The notes: a model not told the origin generated them from the sequence alone. A DNA stretch of 5,102 bases from DATDYW01 sp044375695 (GCA_044375695.1 JBILMG010000045.1:1-5102); one strand, 5' to 3'; counted from the first letter of the stretch, positions 1 through 5,002 are shown. Program-made: numbers and translations.

Positions 1-132
1 GTTCGCAAGGCCAAGCTCTACCACGTGCGCCGCAAGGCCGCGAAGGAGATCACCAAGCGCATGCGCATGGCCATGATCAGCATCTCGGACGCCGTCGAGG
101 CCGCTCCGGCTGCCGAAGAGGTGACCGACTAG
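1..132 (+). CDS. rplS: 50S ribosomal protein L19, C-terminal fragment
   Basis: The frame is open from the first base and ends at TAG 130-132, giving the last 43 residues of a protein whose start lies outside the window. It begins VRKAKLYHVRRKAAKE, which closely matches the conserved C-terminal signature of bacterial L19 (VRKAKLYYLR in E. coli). L19 lies at the 30S-50S interface of the ribosome. After the basic helix there is an extra tail ending EAAPAAEEVTD; E. coli L19 stops soon after the signature, so this is a short Ala/Glu-rich extension. A strong terminator follows at 148, so rplS is probably the last gene of its operon. The identification rests on about 15 diagnostic residues, which are distinctive for this family. 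Confidence 0.88.
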   Translation, partial: VRKAKLYHVRRKAAKEITKRMRMAMISISDAVEAAPAAEEVTD

Positions 133-147
133 GAATCCAGGTTTCAG

Positions 148-185
148 AAAAGAGCCGGCCGCCCGCAAGGGCGGCCGGCTCTTTT
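148..185 (+). terminator. Intrinsic terminator of rplS
   Basis: A perfect 17-bp inverted repeat (148-164 with 169-185) encloses a GCAA tetraloop of the GNRA class. The GC-rich core (GAGCCGGCCGCCC) is flanked by AAAA on the left and TTTT on the right, so it could act in both directions. It lies 15 nt after the rplS stop codon and only 10 nt before the -10 box of the next gene. Confidence 0.93.
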
Positions 186-192
186 GCCTCCG

Positions 193-201
193 TGGTAATC
201 T
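193..201 (+). promoter_or_regulatory. Extended -10 promoter of the FAD oxidoreductase gene
   Basis: TGG followed by TAATCT (196-201) matches an extended -10 element (TGn plus a TATAAT-like hexamer). The expected transcription start, 6-8 nt after the hexamer, falls at or just before the ATG at 210, which implies a leaderless mRNA. The -35 position (about 173-178) lies inside the preceding terminator stem and reads GGCCGG, so no -35 element is visible. The same TGnTAATCT arrangement occurs before the gene at 5003. Confidence 0.6.
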
Positions 202-209
202 GGCTACCT

Positions 210-1589
210 ATGCAAAAGAAGAACCACTCGCCCTGGCTGTACCAGCTCGACCGCGACCGCTCGGTCGCGCGACTCGAATCTGATGTGTCGGCGGACGTGG
301 CGATTGTGGGGGCCGGCATCGCCGGCGTTTCGACCGCCTACTTCACCCTCTCGAAGACGTCGCGCTCGGTTGCGCTCATCGAGCGCTCGCGCCTGGCTCA
401 CGGCGCCACGGGGCACAACGCGGGATACATAGTGGCGGATTTCGAGCGTCCGCTACCAGACCTCGAGCGCGAATTCGGTTTCGAGAAAACCGCCGAAGCG
501 CTGCGCTGCATCGAGCGCGGGTGGGCTCTCTTGGACGAGATGTACCACGGTGCCGGCCTGGGCGTTCCCCTCGCTCGCTTCACCGAAGAGACCGGCCTTC
601 TCGACCTGAACCACGTAAAGATTTTTGCCGCTGAGGCAGATTTCCGCCGACGTGCCGGGCTCGCCTTTTTCCCGGTGAAAGTGGCGAAGGGGCGCATCAC
701 GCCAGACGCCCTAGCCGACGTCGACCCTGCGCTTATCGTCTGGGTAGAGGAAGATGAAATTCGCGAAGCCCTCGAGACGAAAAGCGACCGCTACGTCGGC
801 CTCGCCGAGGAGCCGGGCGGCGTCGCCAACAGCGCGCTCCTTTGCCAGGAGGTCGTGCGCTTCATGCAGAAGACCTACCCCGACCGCTTCCGTCTGTACG
901 AGGAAACCAAGATCGAGAAGGTTGTCCTGAAAGAAGAGGGCGTGATACTCGATGCCGGCGTCGCCACCGTTACCTGCGCCGAGGTGGTGCTCTGCACTAA
1001 CGGCTTCGAAGACTTCACCATTATTGGGGAAGGGGGTCTCTGCCTCGACAAGGAGTTTCACCGAAATATTCGCGGCGTCGTTGGCTACATGAGCGGCTAC
1101 CTGGTGCCGATGCGTCGCCCCGAGGCGCTCCTGGTCTACTTGGAAAGCAAGGGTTTTTCCGAAGAAGACGTCTACTACTACGTCTCGCGTCGAGCTTACG
1201 AGTACGACCGTCAGTCTGGCGCTCGCCACAATCTTATCTCTGTCGGAGGCCCTCAGGTTGTTCTGGAAGACCACAACGTCTACAGCTTCGGCGACGAGTA
1301 CCCCGCGGATCGAGCGGCCGAGATTCAGCGATTCGTTGACGCCACCTACGGCAAAGACACGCCCGGCGAGGAGCACCAAGTCTTCAACTGGCACGGGCTC
1401 ATGGGTTACACCCGCGGGATGGTGCGCATGGTGGGGCCGCACCCGTCGGCGCCTCGGCTCCTCTACAATCTTGGCTGCAACGGTATCGGGCTCCTGCCGT
1501 CGATTTGGGGCGGCGAGACCGTGGCGCGCTACCTGGCCGGCGAAAAAGTGCCGCGCACCATTTTTACGCCAGAGGCGGGCACCTGCTAG
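210..1589 (+). CDS. FAD-dependent oxidoreductase, DAO family
   Basis: Predicted 459-residue flavoprotein of the D-amino-acid oxidase/glycine oxidase fold (DAO, Pfam PF01266). Members oxidise amino acids or amines using FAD bound in an N-terminal Rossmann fold. Seen here: a beta-alpha-beta dinucleotide motif GAGIAG at residues 34-39, an acidic residue ending strand 2 (E58, expected to bind the ribose of adenosine), GATGHNAG at 65-72 corresponding to the family GASGxNxG loop, a late WHGLMGYT segment (394-401), and NLGCNGIGLLP (420-430) followed by GG, corresponding to the C-terminal FAD-binding segment of DAO enzymes. There is no signal peptide or membrane segment, so it is probably cytosolic. 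The length is normal for the family. I start at ATG 210 rather than the in-frame GTG at 192, because 192 lies at the edge of the -10 box and there is no ribosome-binding site. The substrate cannot be read from sequence; gamma-glutamylputrescine-oxidase-like enzymes are the nearest general style I recognise. The gene appears monocistronic, between two terminators. Confidence 0.9.
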   Translation: MQKKNHSPWLYQLDRDRSVARLESDVSADVAIVGAGIAGVSTAYFTLSKTSRSVALIERSRLAHGATGHNAGYIVADFERPLPDLEREFGFEKTAEALRCIERGWALLDEMYHGAGLGVPLARFTEETGLLDLNHVKIFAAEADFRRRAGLAFFPVKVAKGRITPDALADVDPALIVWVEEDEIREALETKSDRYVGLAEEPGGVANSALLCQEVVRFMQKTYPDRFRLYEETKIEKVVLKEEGVILDAGVATVTCAEVVLCTNGFEDFTIIGEGGLCLDKEFHRNIRGVVGYMSGYLVPMRRPEALLVYLESKGFSEEDVYYYVSRRAYEYDRQSGARHNLISVGGPQVVLEDHNVYSFGDEYPADRAAEIQRFVDATYGKDTPGEEHQVFNWHGLMGYTRGMVRMVGPHPSAPRLLYNLGCNGIGLLPSIWGGETVARYLAGEKVPRTIFTPEAGTC

Positions 1590-1597
1590 GCCGGGTT

Positions 1598-1639
1598 CGC
1601 GAGAGAAAGCCGCCCCGATCGGGGCGGCTTTCTCTCGCG
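1598..1639. terminator. Bidirectional terminator, perfect 42-nt palindrome
   Basis: The sequence from 1598 to 1639 is its own reverse complement, centred on GATC (1617-1620). The core is GCCGCCCC-GATC-GGGGCGGC, flanked by AAA/TTT and then a pyrimidine-rich TCTC on the outgoing side of each strand. It begins 9 nt after the stop of the FAD gene and 13 nt beyond the stop of the convergent minus-strand gene, so it can serve both. The U-tract (TTTCTCT) is interrupted and is itself base-paired in the extended stem, a weaker design than the rplS terminator. Confidence 0.8.
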
Positions 1640-1652
1640 TAAAAATTGGGCG

Positions 1653-4466
1653 CTACTTAGACTTCTCCTCTTTCTTCTTCTCGAACTTGGCGCCGAACAT
1701 GCCGCCGATTGCCTGCCATAGCTGCGAGAAGCCCCAGAAGAACGGGTAGAGAGGGCCGCGCTCTTTCTTGAAAGGATTATCTTTGCCCGGGAAGGAGGGT
1801 TCGGTGATGGCGCGCTTCCAGAGCCAAGAGAAGGGGGTGCCGATGACTCGTCCGCCGAGCAGGAGGCCGCCGCCGAGCACCCGCCTCCAGCTTCGGCTGG
1901 GGGTAGGGGCTGCACCGGGCGCGGCCGGAGCCGGAGCTGGGGCAGGCGCAGGGGCGGGCGCGGGGGCAGGTGTTGGGATAGGGGGCGGGCCGGGCGGCGT
2001 CGGCGGCGTGCCGGCACCCGTTCCGGGCTGGGGGGCGCCGGTGTTCGCGTTTCGAGCGGCGCGACCTGGACGAGCCGCCGTCCCGGGCTGGCCCGGCGCC
2101 TGGGGCTGCGGGGGGACGCCGGCAGCAGCTGCGCCTGTTGGGTTGGGGGGCACGTTGGCGTTGCCGGGAGCCGGCGGCGGGGTGGGACCTGTTCCGGCCG
2201 AACCAGGCGTTTGCGGGGCGGAAGCGGCTGGGTTGGGAGCCTGAGGCTGCGGAGGTACGCCGGCGCTCGGGTTCGGCGGCACCGCGCCGCTCGCGCTGCC
2301 CGGGGCTGGCGGTGGAGTGGGGGCGGTTCTGGGGCGTCGAGCGCCAGCTGGCGCACCGGTCGCCGGAGTCAGCACCTCCGCGTCTACATCAATCGCGCCA
2401 GCTTGCGCGGCTCGTTCCGCGCTCGCCGCGCGTGTCTCCTGGCTGTGGATCCAGGCAACCGCCTGGCGAATGCCGAAAGTCTCCGGCAGGTCAGCCAAGC
2501 TCACGCCCGGTTCGCCGCGGCGCAGCGCTTCGACAATTTCAATTACCGTCTCGGATGTGTACTCGTTGCCGAGGCCGACAACTAGCGGGGTTTCGCGGCG
2601 TAGGGTCTCGTAAAGATTTTCGTAGGGATCGCCTCCAGACATTGCGGCCGCCGCCCCCGCCTCGGCCGCAGAGGCAACAGCGTTGCGCGCGAGAGAGCCG
2701 TTGTCTTCAGGGTCGATTTTCGACTCGAGCTCCTGCTCCATACCGAGCTGCTCGTCGTAGACCTTGATTCCTTCTTCGAGAATTTCTCTAGGAGAGAGGA
2801 CTCTTCCGTCTTTCCTCATCCGAATGCCTGTCAAAAAGGCGTCATTGGAGAGCATTTCGTCGTTCAGCCTGGCGCGCCCCGCTCGGCTCGCCTTCACCGC
2901 TTCCCGAACTTTCTTGCGGTAGAGACGGCGGCTCTCGGCGTCTTCGTTGCCCTCGGCCGCGCGGTGCACCTTGAACTCTTTGGCTTCGTCCTCGGTCATG
3001 TCGACCTCGTGCCGTTCGCGCTCAAACTCTGGGGTCGCGTCGGCGACGACGTTACCTGCTTCGTCGATGATTGCCGCGGCTTTTCGGGCGGCGCCTTTCG
3101 AGGCCATCTTTTCGCGGAGCGCCTGCTTCTGGGAAGGGGAAAGGGCGGCGTCCGGGTTGTCGATGACGTCGACCTCTATTGGGTTACCGTCGCGGTCGCG
3201 GTTCTCGGGCAGAGGCTTCTTCTTGCGCTTCTTCGGCGCGGCATCGTAGGCGTCCTGGAGCTGCCGCTCGCGCTCGCGGGCCATGGCGTCGGCGTTCGCG
3301 ATGAAAGCATCAACCCGCGCGGCGTCTTCGGGGGCTAGGGGAGAGGAATTCTCTGTCGCGGGTGCCGCCGCTCCTTTCCCGGGGAGATCTTCGGCGGCGC
3401 CATTTCGCTGCAGCGCCTCGTCGACCAGGGAGACGAAGGCGCTTTCTTGGGCGCGTTCTTTTTGCGCGGTGTGTTCGGCGTATTCCCTCGGAATCTCGAC
3501 GGTGACGCCTTTCAGCTCTTCTAGCAGCTTCTGCTTGAGCTTCGGAATATCTGCCTCGGAGAAATTTTGGCGCATCGTCTCCTCGGCTGCCACGGGGTCT
3601 TCTCCCGCAACTTTCGCCATGCGTCCGTACGCCCGCATGAGGGCATCGTAATCTTTGGCGTTGAGGGCCGACTCGACCGCCTGCATCTCTCCAACTGAAA
3701 GGGCGGTGGTTTTCTCTCGGCGGGAAGCGCCTTCCGTCGCGGAGGGGTTTTCCCCGGATTTTTGGGCTTTCGTCTCTTTGGTTTCGTTCGGCGCGGCGGA
3801 GCCGATGGCCCTAATCTCCGCGTAAACTCTTTCACGGGCTTTCTCTCGCGCCTCTTCTACCCGCTCGGCGCGGGCGGCTATCTCGGCGTCTATTGCCTGC
3901 TCGCGCTTGTCGAAATAATCCTTGCCCCAGCGAGATTTTTGGAGCTCGTCGTTTGAAATGACGTCCGGGATGTTCCGGCTCTGCCCTCTTGCCAGAGACG
4001 GAACCAGCTTCGAGCGGTCAATCGCGAAGCTCATCGGCAGGTCTTCGGGCTGAGGCCACTCCTCGCGCCGATTGGGGTCTTCAGAGTAGGGGTTGGGCGT
4101 CGCCCTTTGGCGGAGATTCCAGTTGGTTCGCTTGCGGCGTCTCTCGCGTGCGGCTTCTTCTACGGAAACCTCGGGGCTACCAGCCCGCGGCGCCTCTGCT
4201 CGCGGCTGATTCGGCGCGACGGGTTCTGGGGCCGCTTCCGGGGCGGGGGACTGGATCGACGGTTCGGGATTCTGGCGCTTCTTGCTCTCTCGGTGCGTTT
4301 TGAAATTTTCGGCCGCCTTTTGAGCGCGGCGTCGAGCTGCTTCGCTGGCTGGCTTCGGGGTGGCGGGGGCTGCTGCCGGGGCCTCGTTTTCGGGGGAGGG
4401 CGCTTTCGCGTCGGCGTTGCCGGCGGCGTTCAGGCCGTTGAGCGCGTCCCACGGATTTGTCTCCAT
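1653..4466 (-). CDS. Large disordered Ala/Pro-rich protein of unknown function
   Basis: I do not recognise this 937-residue protein. Residues 1-120 are rich in Ala, Pro, Glu and Arg. A more ordered-looking stretch, with W and F residues, lies at about 115-185. Residues 183-220 (KREQAIDAEIAARAERVEEA onward) look like a charged coiled coil. A predicted helical region (255-360) contains ALNAKDYDALMRAYGRMAKV, reminiscent of a helical hairpin. Residues 380-585 are highly charged, and 613-690 may form a small folded domain. A Pro/Ala/Gly linker (698-858) carries a 45-residue tandem duplication and (Pro-Ala)8. The last 79 residues are rich in Gly, Trp and Phe (VLGGGLLLGG, SWLWKRAI, YPFFWGFSQLWQAIGGMFG) and end in a Lys/Glu tail, which suggests membrane or partner binding. 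No signal peptide is visible. I chose ATG 4466 because a TACAAT box ends 7 nt before it. The next upstream ATG (4475) overlaps that box, and the longer open frame runs back through the tRNA. Coding is supported by the long open frame and compositionally coherent protein, although a GC-rich sequence also opens shadow frames. Confidence 0.85.
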   Translation of the reverse strand: METNPWDALNGLNAAGNADAKAPSPENEAPAAAPATPKPASEAARRRAQKAAENFKTHRESKKRQNPEPSIQSPAPEAAPEPVAPNQPRAEAPRAGSPEVSVEEAARERRRKRTNWNLRQRATPNPYSEDPNRREEWPQPEDLPMSFAIDRSKLVPSLARGQSRNIPDVISNDELQKSRWGKDYFDKREQAIDAEIAARAERVEEAREKARERVYAEIRAIGSAAPNETKETKAQKSGENPSATEGASRREKTTALSVGEMQAVESALNAKDYDALMRAYGRMAKVAGEDPVAAEETMRQNFSEADIPKLKQKLLEELKGVTVEIPREYAEHTAQKERAQESAFVSLVDEALQRNGAAEDLPGKGAAAPATENSSPLAPEDAARVDAFIANADAMARERERQLQDAYDAAPKKRKKKPLPENRDRDGNPIEVDVIDNPDAALSPSQKQALREKMASKGAARKAAAIIDEAGNVVADATPEFERERHEVDMTEDEAKEFKVHRAAEGNEDAESRRLYRKKVREAVKASRAGRARLNDEMLSNDAFLTGIRMRKDGRVLSPREILEEGIKVYDEQLGMEQELESKIDPEDNGSLARNAVASAAEAGAAAAMSGGDPYENLYETLRRETPLVVGLGNEYTSETVIEIVEALRRGEPGVSLADLPETFGIRQAVAWIHSQETRAASAERAAQAGAIDVDAEVLTPATGAPAGARRPRTAPTPPPAPGSASGAVPPNPSAGVPPQPQAPNPAASAPQTPGSAGTGPTPPPAPGNANVPPNPTGAAAAGVPPQPQAPGQPGTAARPGRAARNANTGAPQPGTGAGTPPTPPGPPPIPTPAPAPAPAPAPAPAPAAPGAAPTPSRSWRRVLGGGLLLGGRVIGTPFSWLWKRAITEPSFPGKDNPFKKERGPLYPFFWGFSQLWQAIGGMFGAKFEKKKEEKSK
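1923..1970 (-). repeat. (Pro-Ala)8 hexanucleotide-type repeat
   Basis: Sixteen codons spell Pro-Ala eight times (residues 833-848). The underlying six-base units are imperfect, with codon third positions varying, so the run is more likely maintained at protein level than a fresh microsatellite. Alternating Pro-Ala tracts form stiff extended rods in known linkers. Confidence 0.85.
1951..1994 (+). other. G-tract cluster, potential G-quadruplex
   Basis: Seven runs of three or more G lie within 44 nt of the + strand. The last four (1975-1977, 1981-1985, 1987-1989, 1992-1994) are separated by loops of 3, 1 and 2 nt, which satisfies the canonical G3N1-7 quadruplex pattern. The G-rich strand is the template strand of the minus-strand gene. 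The cluster may simply follow from Pro/Ala/Gly coding. Confidence 0.5.
2094..2318 (-). repeat. Tandem 45-47-residue Pro-rich duplication
   Basis: Two copies of the pattern TPPPAPG-(N/S)A-VPPNP-AGVPPQPQAP begin at residues 717 and 762 of the minus-strand protein. TPPPAPG recurs 45 residues apart and AGVPPQPQAP 47 residues apart, so the copies differ by small insertions. The DNA copies have diverged at third positions, which indicates an older in-frame duplication. Confidence 0.75.
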
Positions 4467-4473
4467 GGGCGTC

Positions 4474-4479
4474 ATTGTA
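4474..4479 (-). promoter_or_regulatory. -10 box of the large minus-strand gene
   Basis: Read on the minus strand, TACAAT (5 of 6 matches to TATAAT) is followed after 7 nt by the ATG at 4466. The expected start of transcription coincides with the start codon, so the mRNA is probably leaderless. No ribosome-binding site and no clear -35 hexamer at 16-18 nt are visible. An alternative ATG (4475) overlaps the hexamer and would not be in the transcript. Confidence 0.55.
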
Positions 4480-4501
4480 CATGGCGTTTGCCGTTGGTCG
4501 C

Positions 4502-4529
4502 TTGTAAAAAGTCTCAAAATTTGGATAAT
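4502..4529 (+). promoter_or_regulatory. Promoter of tRNA-Leu
   Basis: A -35-like TTGTAA (4502-4507) and a -10-like GATAAT (4524-4529) are separated by 16 nt. Transcription would start near 4536, giving a 5' leader of roughly 19 nt before the mature tRNA, to be removed by RNase P. It is divergent from the promoter of the large minus-strand gene, whose -10 lies about 25 bp away. Confidence 0.5.
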
Positions 4530-4554
4530 GCGCCGGGTTCGATCGTCCGAACAT

Positions 4555-4637
4555 GCCCAGGTGGTGGAATTGGTATACACACACGCTTGAGGTGCGTGAC
4601 CGTTTACGGTATGCGGGTTCAAGTCCCGCCCTGGGCA
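4555..4637 (+). tRNA. tRNA-Leu (anticodon GAG)
   Basis: An 83-nt class II tRNA can be folded by eye. The acceptor stem is GCCCAGG (4555-4561) with CCTGGGC (4630-4636), discriminator A 4637. The D-stem is GTG/CAC around a loop containing GG. The anticodon stem CACGC/GCGTG (4582-4586, 4594-4598) encloses loop TTGAGGT, with anticodon GAG at 4589-4591. The long variable arm is ACCG-TTTA-CGGT. The T-arm is GCGGG-TTCAAGT-CCCGC (4613-4629). GAG decodes the leucine codons CUC and CUU, and the long variable arm and A discriminator fit leucine. The 3' CCA is not encoded (the next bases are CAA), so it must be added by CCA-adding nucleotidyltransferase. Confidence 0.96.
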
Positions 4638-4699
4638 CAAACAAAAAGCTAACCGCCGTCAGGGCGGGCTTTTTGTTTGTGCCCAGGGCGGGACTTGAA
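4618..4699. repeat. Perfect 32-bp inverted repeat made from the tRNA 3' end
   Basis: Positions 4618-4649 are the exact reverse complement of 4668-4699, with an 18-nt spacer. The left arm starts at the first base of the T-loop. It contains the T-loop, the 3' strands of the T and acceptor stems, the discriminator and the 3' trailer. The right arm is therefore an antisense copy of the last 20 nt of the tRNA plus 12 nt of trailer. Pairing stops at 4617/4700. It is much longer than a terminator needs, and half of it lies inside a functional RNA. Confidence 0.93.
4643..4674 (+). terminator. Intrinsic terminator of tRNA-Leu
   Basis: AAAAAGC (4643-4649) pairs with GCTTTTT (4668-4674), and inside it CCGCC (4653-4657) pairs with GGCGG (4663-4667) around a GTCAG loop, with a 3-nt bulge (TAA). 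The T-run follows the GC core directly. It starts 5 nt after the tRNA and forms the inner part of the 32-bp inverted repeat. Confidence 0.8.
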
Positions 4700-4732
4700 G
4701 GGCGCAGGCCAGCGAGCGTGGCGAGCTCCGGA

Positions 4733-4755
4733 GGCTCGGCGACGGAGGCCGAGCC
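4733..4755. repeat. 8-bp GC hairpin
   Basis: GGCTCGGC (4733-4740) pairs perfectly with GCCGAGCC (4748-4755) around the 7-nt loop GACGGAG. There is no following T-run, so it is not a typical terminator. It is the middle member of three adjacent stem-loops after tRNA-Leu. Confidence 0.7.
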
Positions 4756-4758
4756 GGG

Positions 4759-4829
4759 GTCGCGAACACTTAGATTTTCGGTGGCCGTTCGAAAATCAGA
4801 GGCCGCCGAAAAGCTTAGTGATTCGTGAC
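4759..4829. repeat. Imperfect 28-bp inverted repeat
   Basis: The arm 4759-4786 pairs with 4801-4829 at 24 Watson-Crick positions plus two G-T wobbles, with two mismatches and a single-base bulge, around a 14-nt loop. No T-run follows. The left arm can alternatively pair with the loop region (GATTTTCG 4773-4780 with CGAAAATC 4790-4797), so two folds compete. The imperfect pairing suggests an old palindrome kept as a structure, or a decayed mobile repeat. Confidence 0.75.
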
Positions 4830-4841
4830 CAAGTCCCGCCC
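4830..4841 (+). repeat. Third partial copy of the tRNA T-arm sequence
   Basis: CAAGTCCCGCCC at 4830-4841 is identical to 4620-4631 inside the tRNA (T-loop and 3' strand of the T-stem) and is the reverse complement of 4686-4697. It directly abuts the right arm of the imperfect inverted repeat, so the repeat cluster is bracketed by tRNA-derived segments. A 12-nt match in GC-rich DNA could be chance, but its position at the boundary argues otherwise. Confidence 0.5.
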
Positions 4842-5002
4842 CCCCAATAACTCAATAAACCACCCCTAAAATTCCCATCAAAATTTCTGCCGCCCCACTC
4901 AAGATTCTGCACCCAACCCCCTCATCTGCCCGTAAAAATTTCATAAATTCTTCCCGCGGCCACTCTTCCGCCCCCGCCTCCGTTTTCTGCTAATCTCCCC
5001 TC
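4841..5002 (+). other. C-rich, G-depleted intergenic tract
   Basis: By my count these 162 nt hold about 70 C but only 13 G on the + strand, with the G concentrated near the right end. The RNA of this strand would be little structured. C-rich, G-poor unstructured RNA is the hallmark of Rho-utilisation (rut) sites, so Rho-dependent termination of read-through from the tRNA is one possible role. Plain mutational strand bias is another. Confidence 0.5.
4988..4996 (+). promoter_or_regulatory. Extended -10 promoter of the gene at 5003
   Basis: TGC followed by TAATCT (4991-4996) is the same extended -10 element as the one at 193-201. The ATG follows after 6 nt, so transcription would start at or next to the start codon. 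The -35 position is C-rich (CCGCCC) and shows no TTGACA-like hexamer. Confidence 0.6.

Larger units (their letters stand above)
1893..2375 (-). other. Pro/Ala/Gly-rich linker in the large protein
   Basis: Residues 698-858 consist almost wholly of Pro, Ala, Gly, Thr, Gln and Asn, with no predicted secondary structure. The segment separates the charged N-terminal 690 residues from the hydrophobic C-terminal 79. Such linkers commonly act as extended spacers, for instance across a cell-wall layer or between domains. The spacer role is inference. Confidence 0.75.
4638..5002. other. Gene-free 365-bp stretch after the tRNA
   Basis: I see no convincing gene here. The left part (4638-4829) holds the terminator and a series of hairpins partly derived from the tRNA 3' end. 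The right part (4841-5002) is C-rich and nearly G-free on the + strand, and ends in the promoter of the gene at 5003. The open frame on the + strand that runs from 4553 across the tRNA and the repeats is non-coding in appearance. Confidence 0.7.

Noticed and set aside
192..209. Upstream GTG start of the FAD oxidoreductase adding six residues
   Set aside because: The GTG overlaps the extended -10 element (193-201) and the added residues (VIWLP) have no counterpart in the family. ATG 210 fits a leaderless start.
711..1442. 243-codon minus-strand open frame opposite the FAD gene
   Set aside because: The plus-strand frame has intact FAD-binding motifs; the antisense frame has no recognisable domain and no promoter, and is typical of GC-rich shadow frames.
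1560..1646. 10-bp inverted repeat ATTTTTACGC / GCGTAAAAAT around the shared terminator
   Set aside because: It is short, AT-rich and widely spaced, with one arm inside coding sequence. Chance is an adequate explanation.
3207..3236. PKKRKKKPLP in the large protein resembles a eukaryotic nuclear localisation signal
   Set aside because: It lies within a generally Lys/Arg/Glu-rich disordered protein, so a chance match is likely; nothing else suggests a secreted effector.
4467..4640. N-terminal extension of the minus-strand protein by 58 residues
   Set aside because: This extension would translate the antisense strand of tRNA-Leu and both divergent promoters, and the transcript is predicted to begin near 4466.
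4553..4828. 91-codon plus-strand frame through the tRNA and the repeats
   Set aside because: It begins at the tRNA and reads through its terminator. Its VPRAGLE segment is just the translated antisense tRNA copy, a common artefact.
4618..4841. Integrative-element attachment site at tRNA-Leu
   Set aside because: The strong copy is inverted, not direct, and there is no integrase gene in the window. The only direct repeat is 12 nt, so I call it a tRNA-derived repeat rather than an att site.
4852..4944. 30-residue minus-strand frame (MKFLRADEGVGC...) with a purine-rich GGAAG upstream
   Set aside because: It is too short to judge. The G-rich minus strand makes purine-rich pseudo-ribosome sites likely, and no -10 box is placed as in the other genes.
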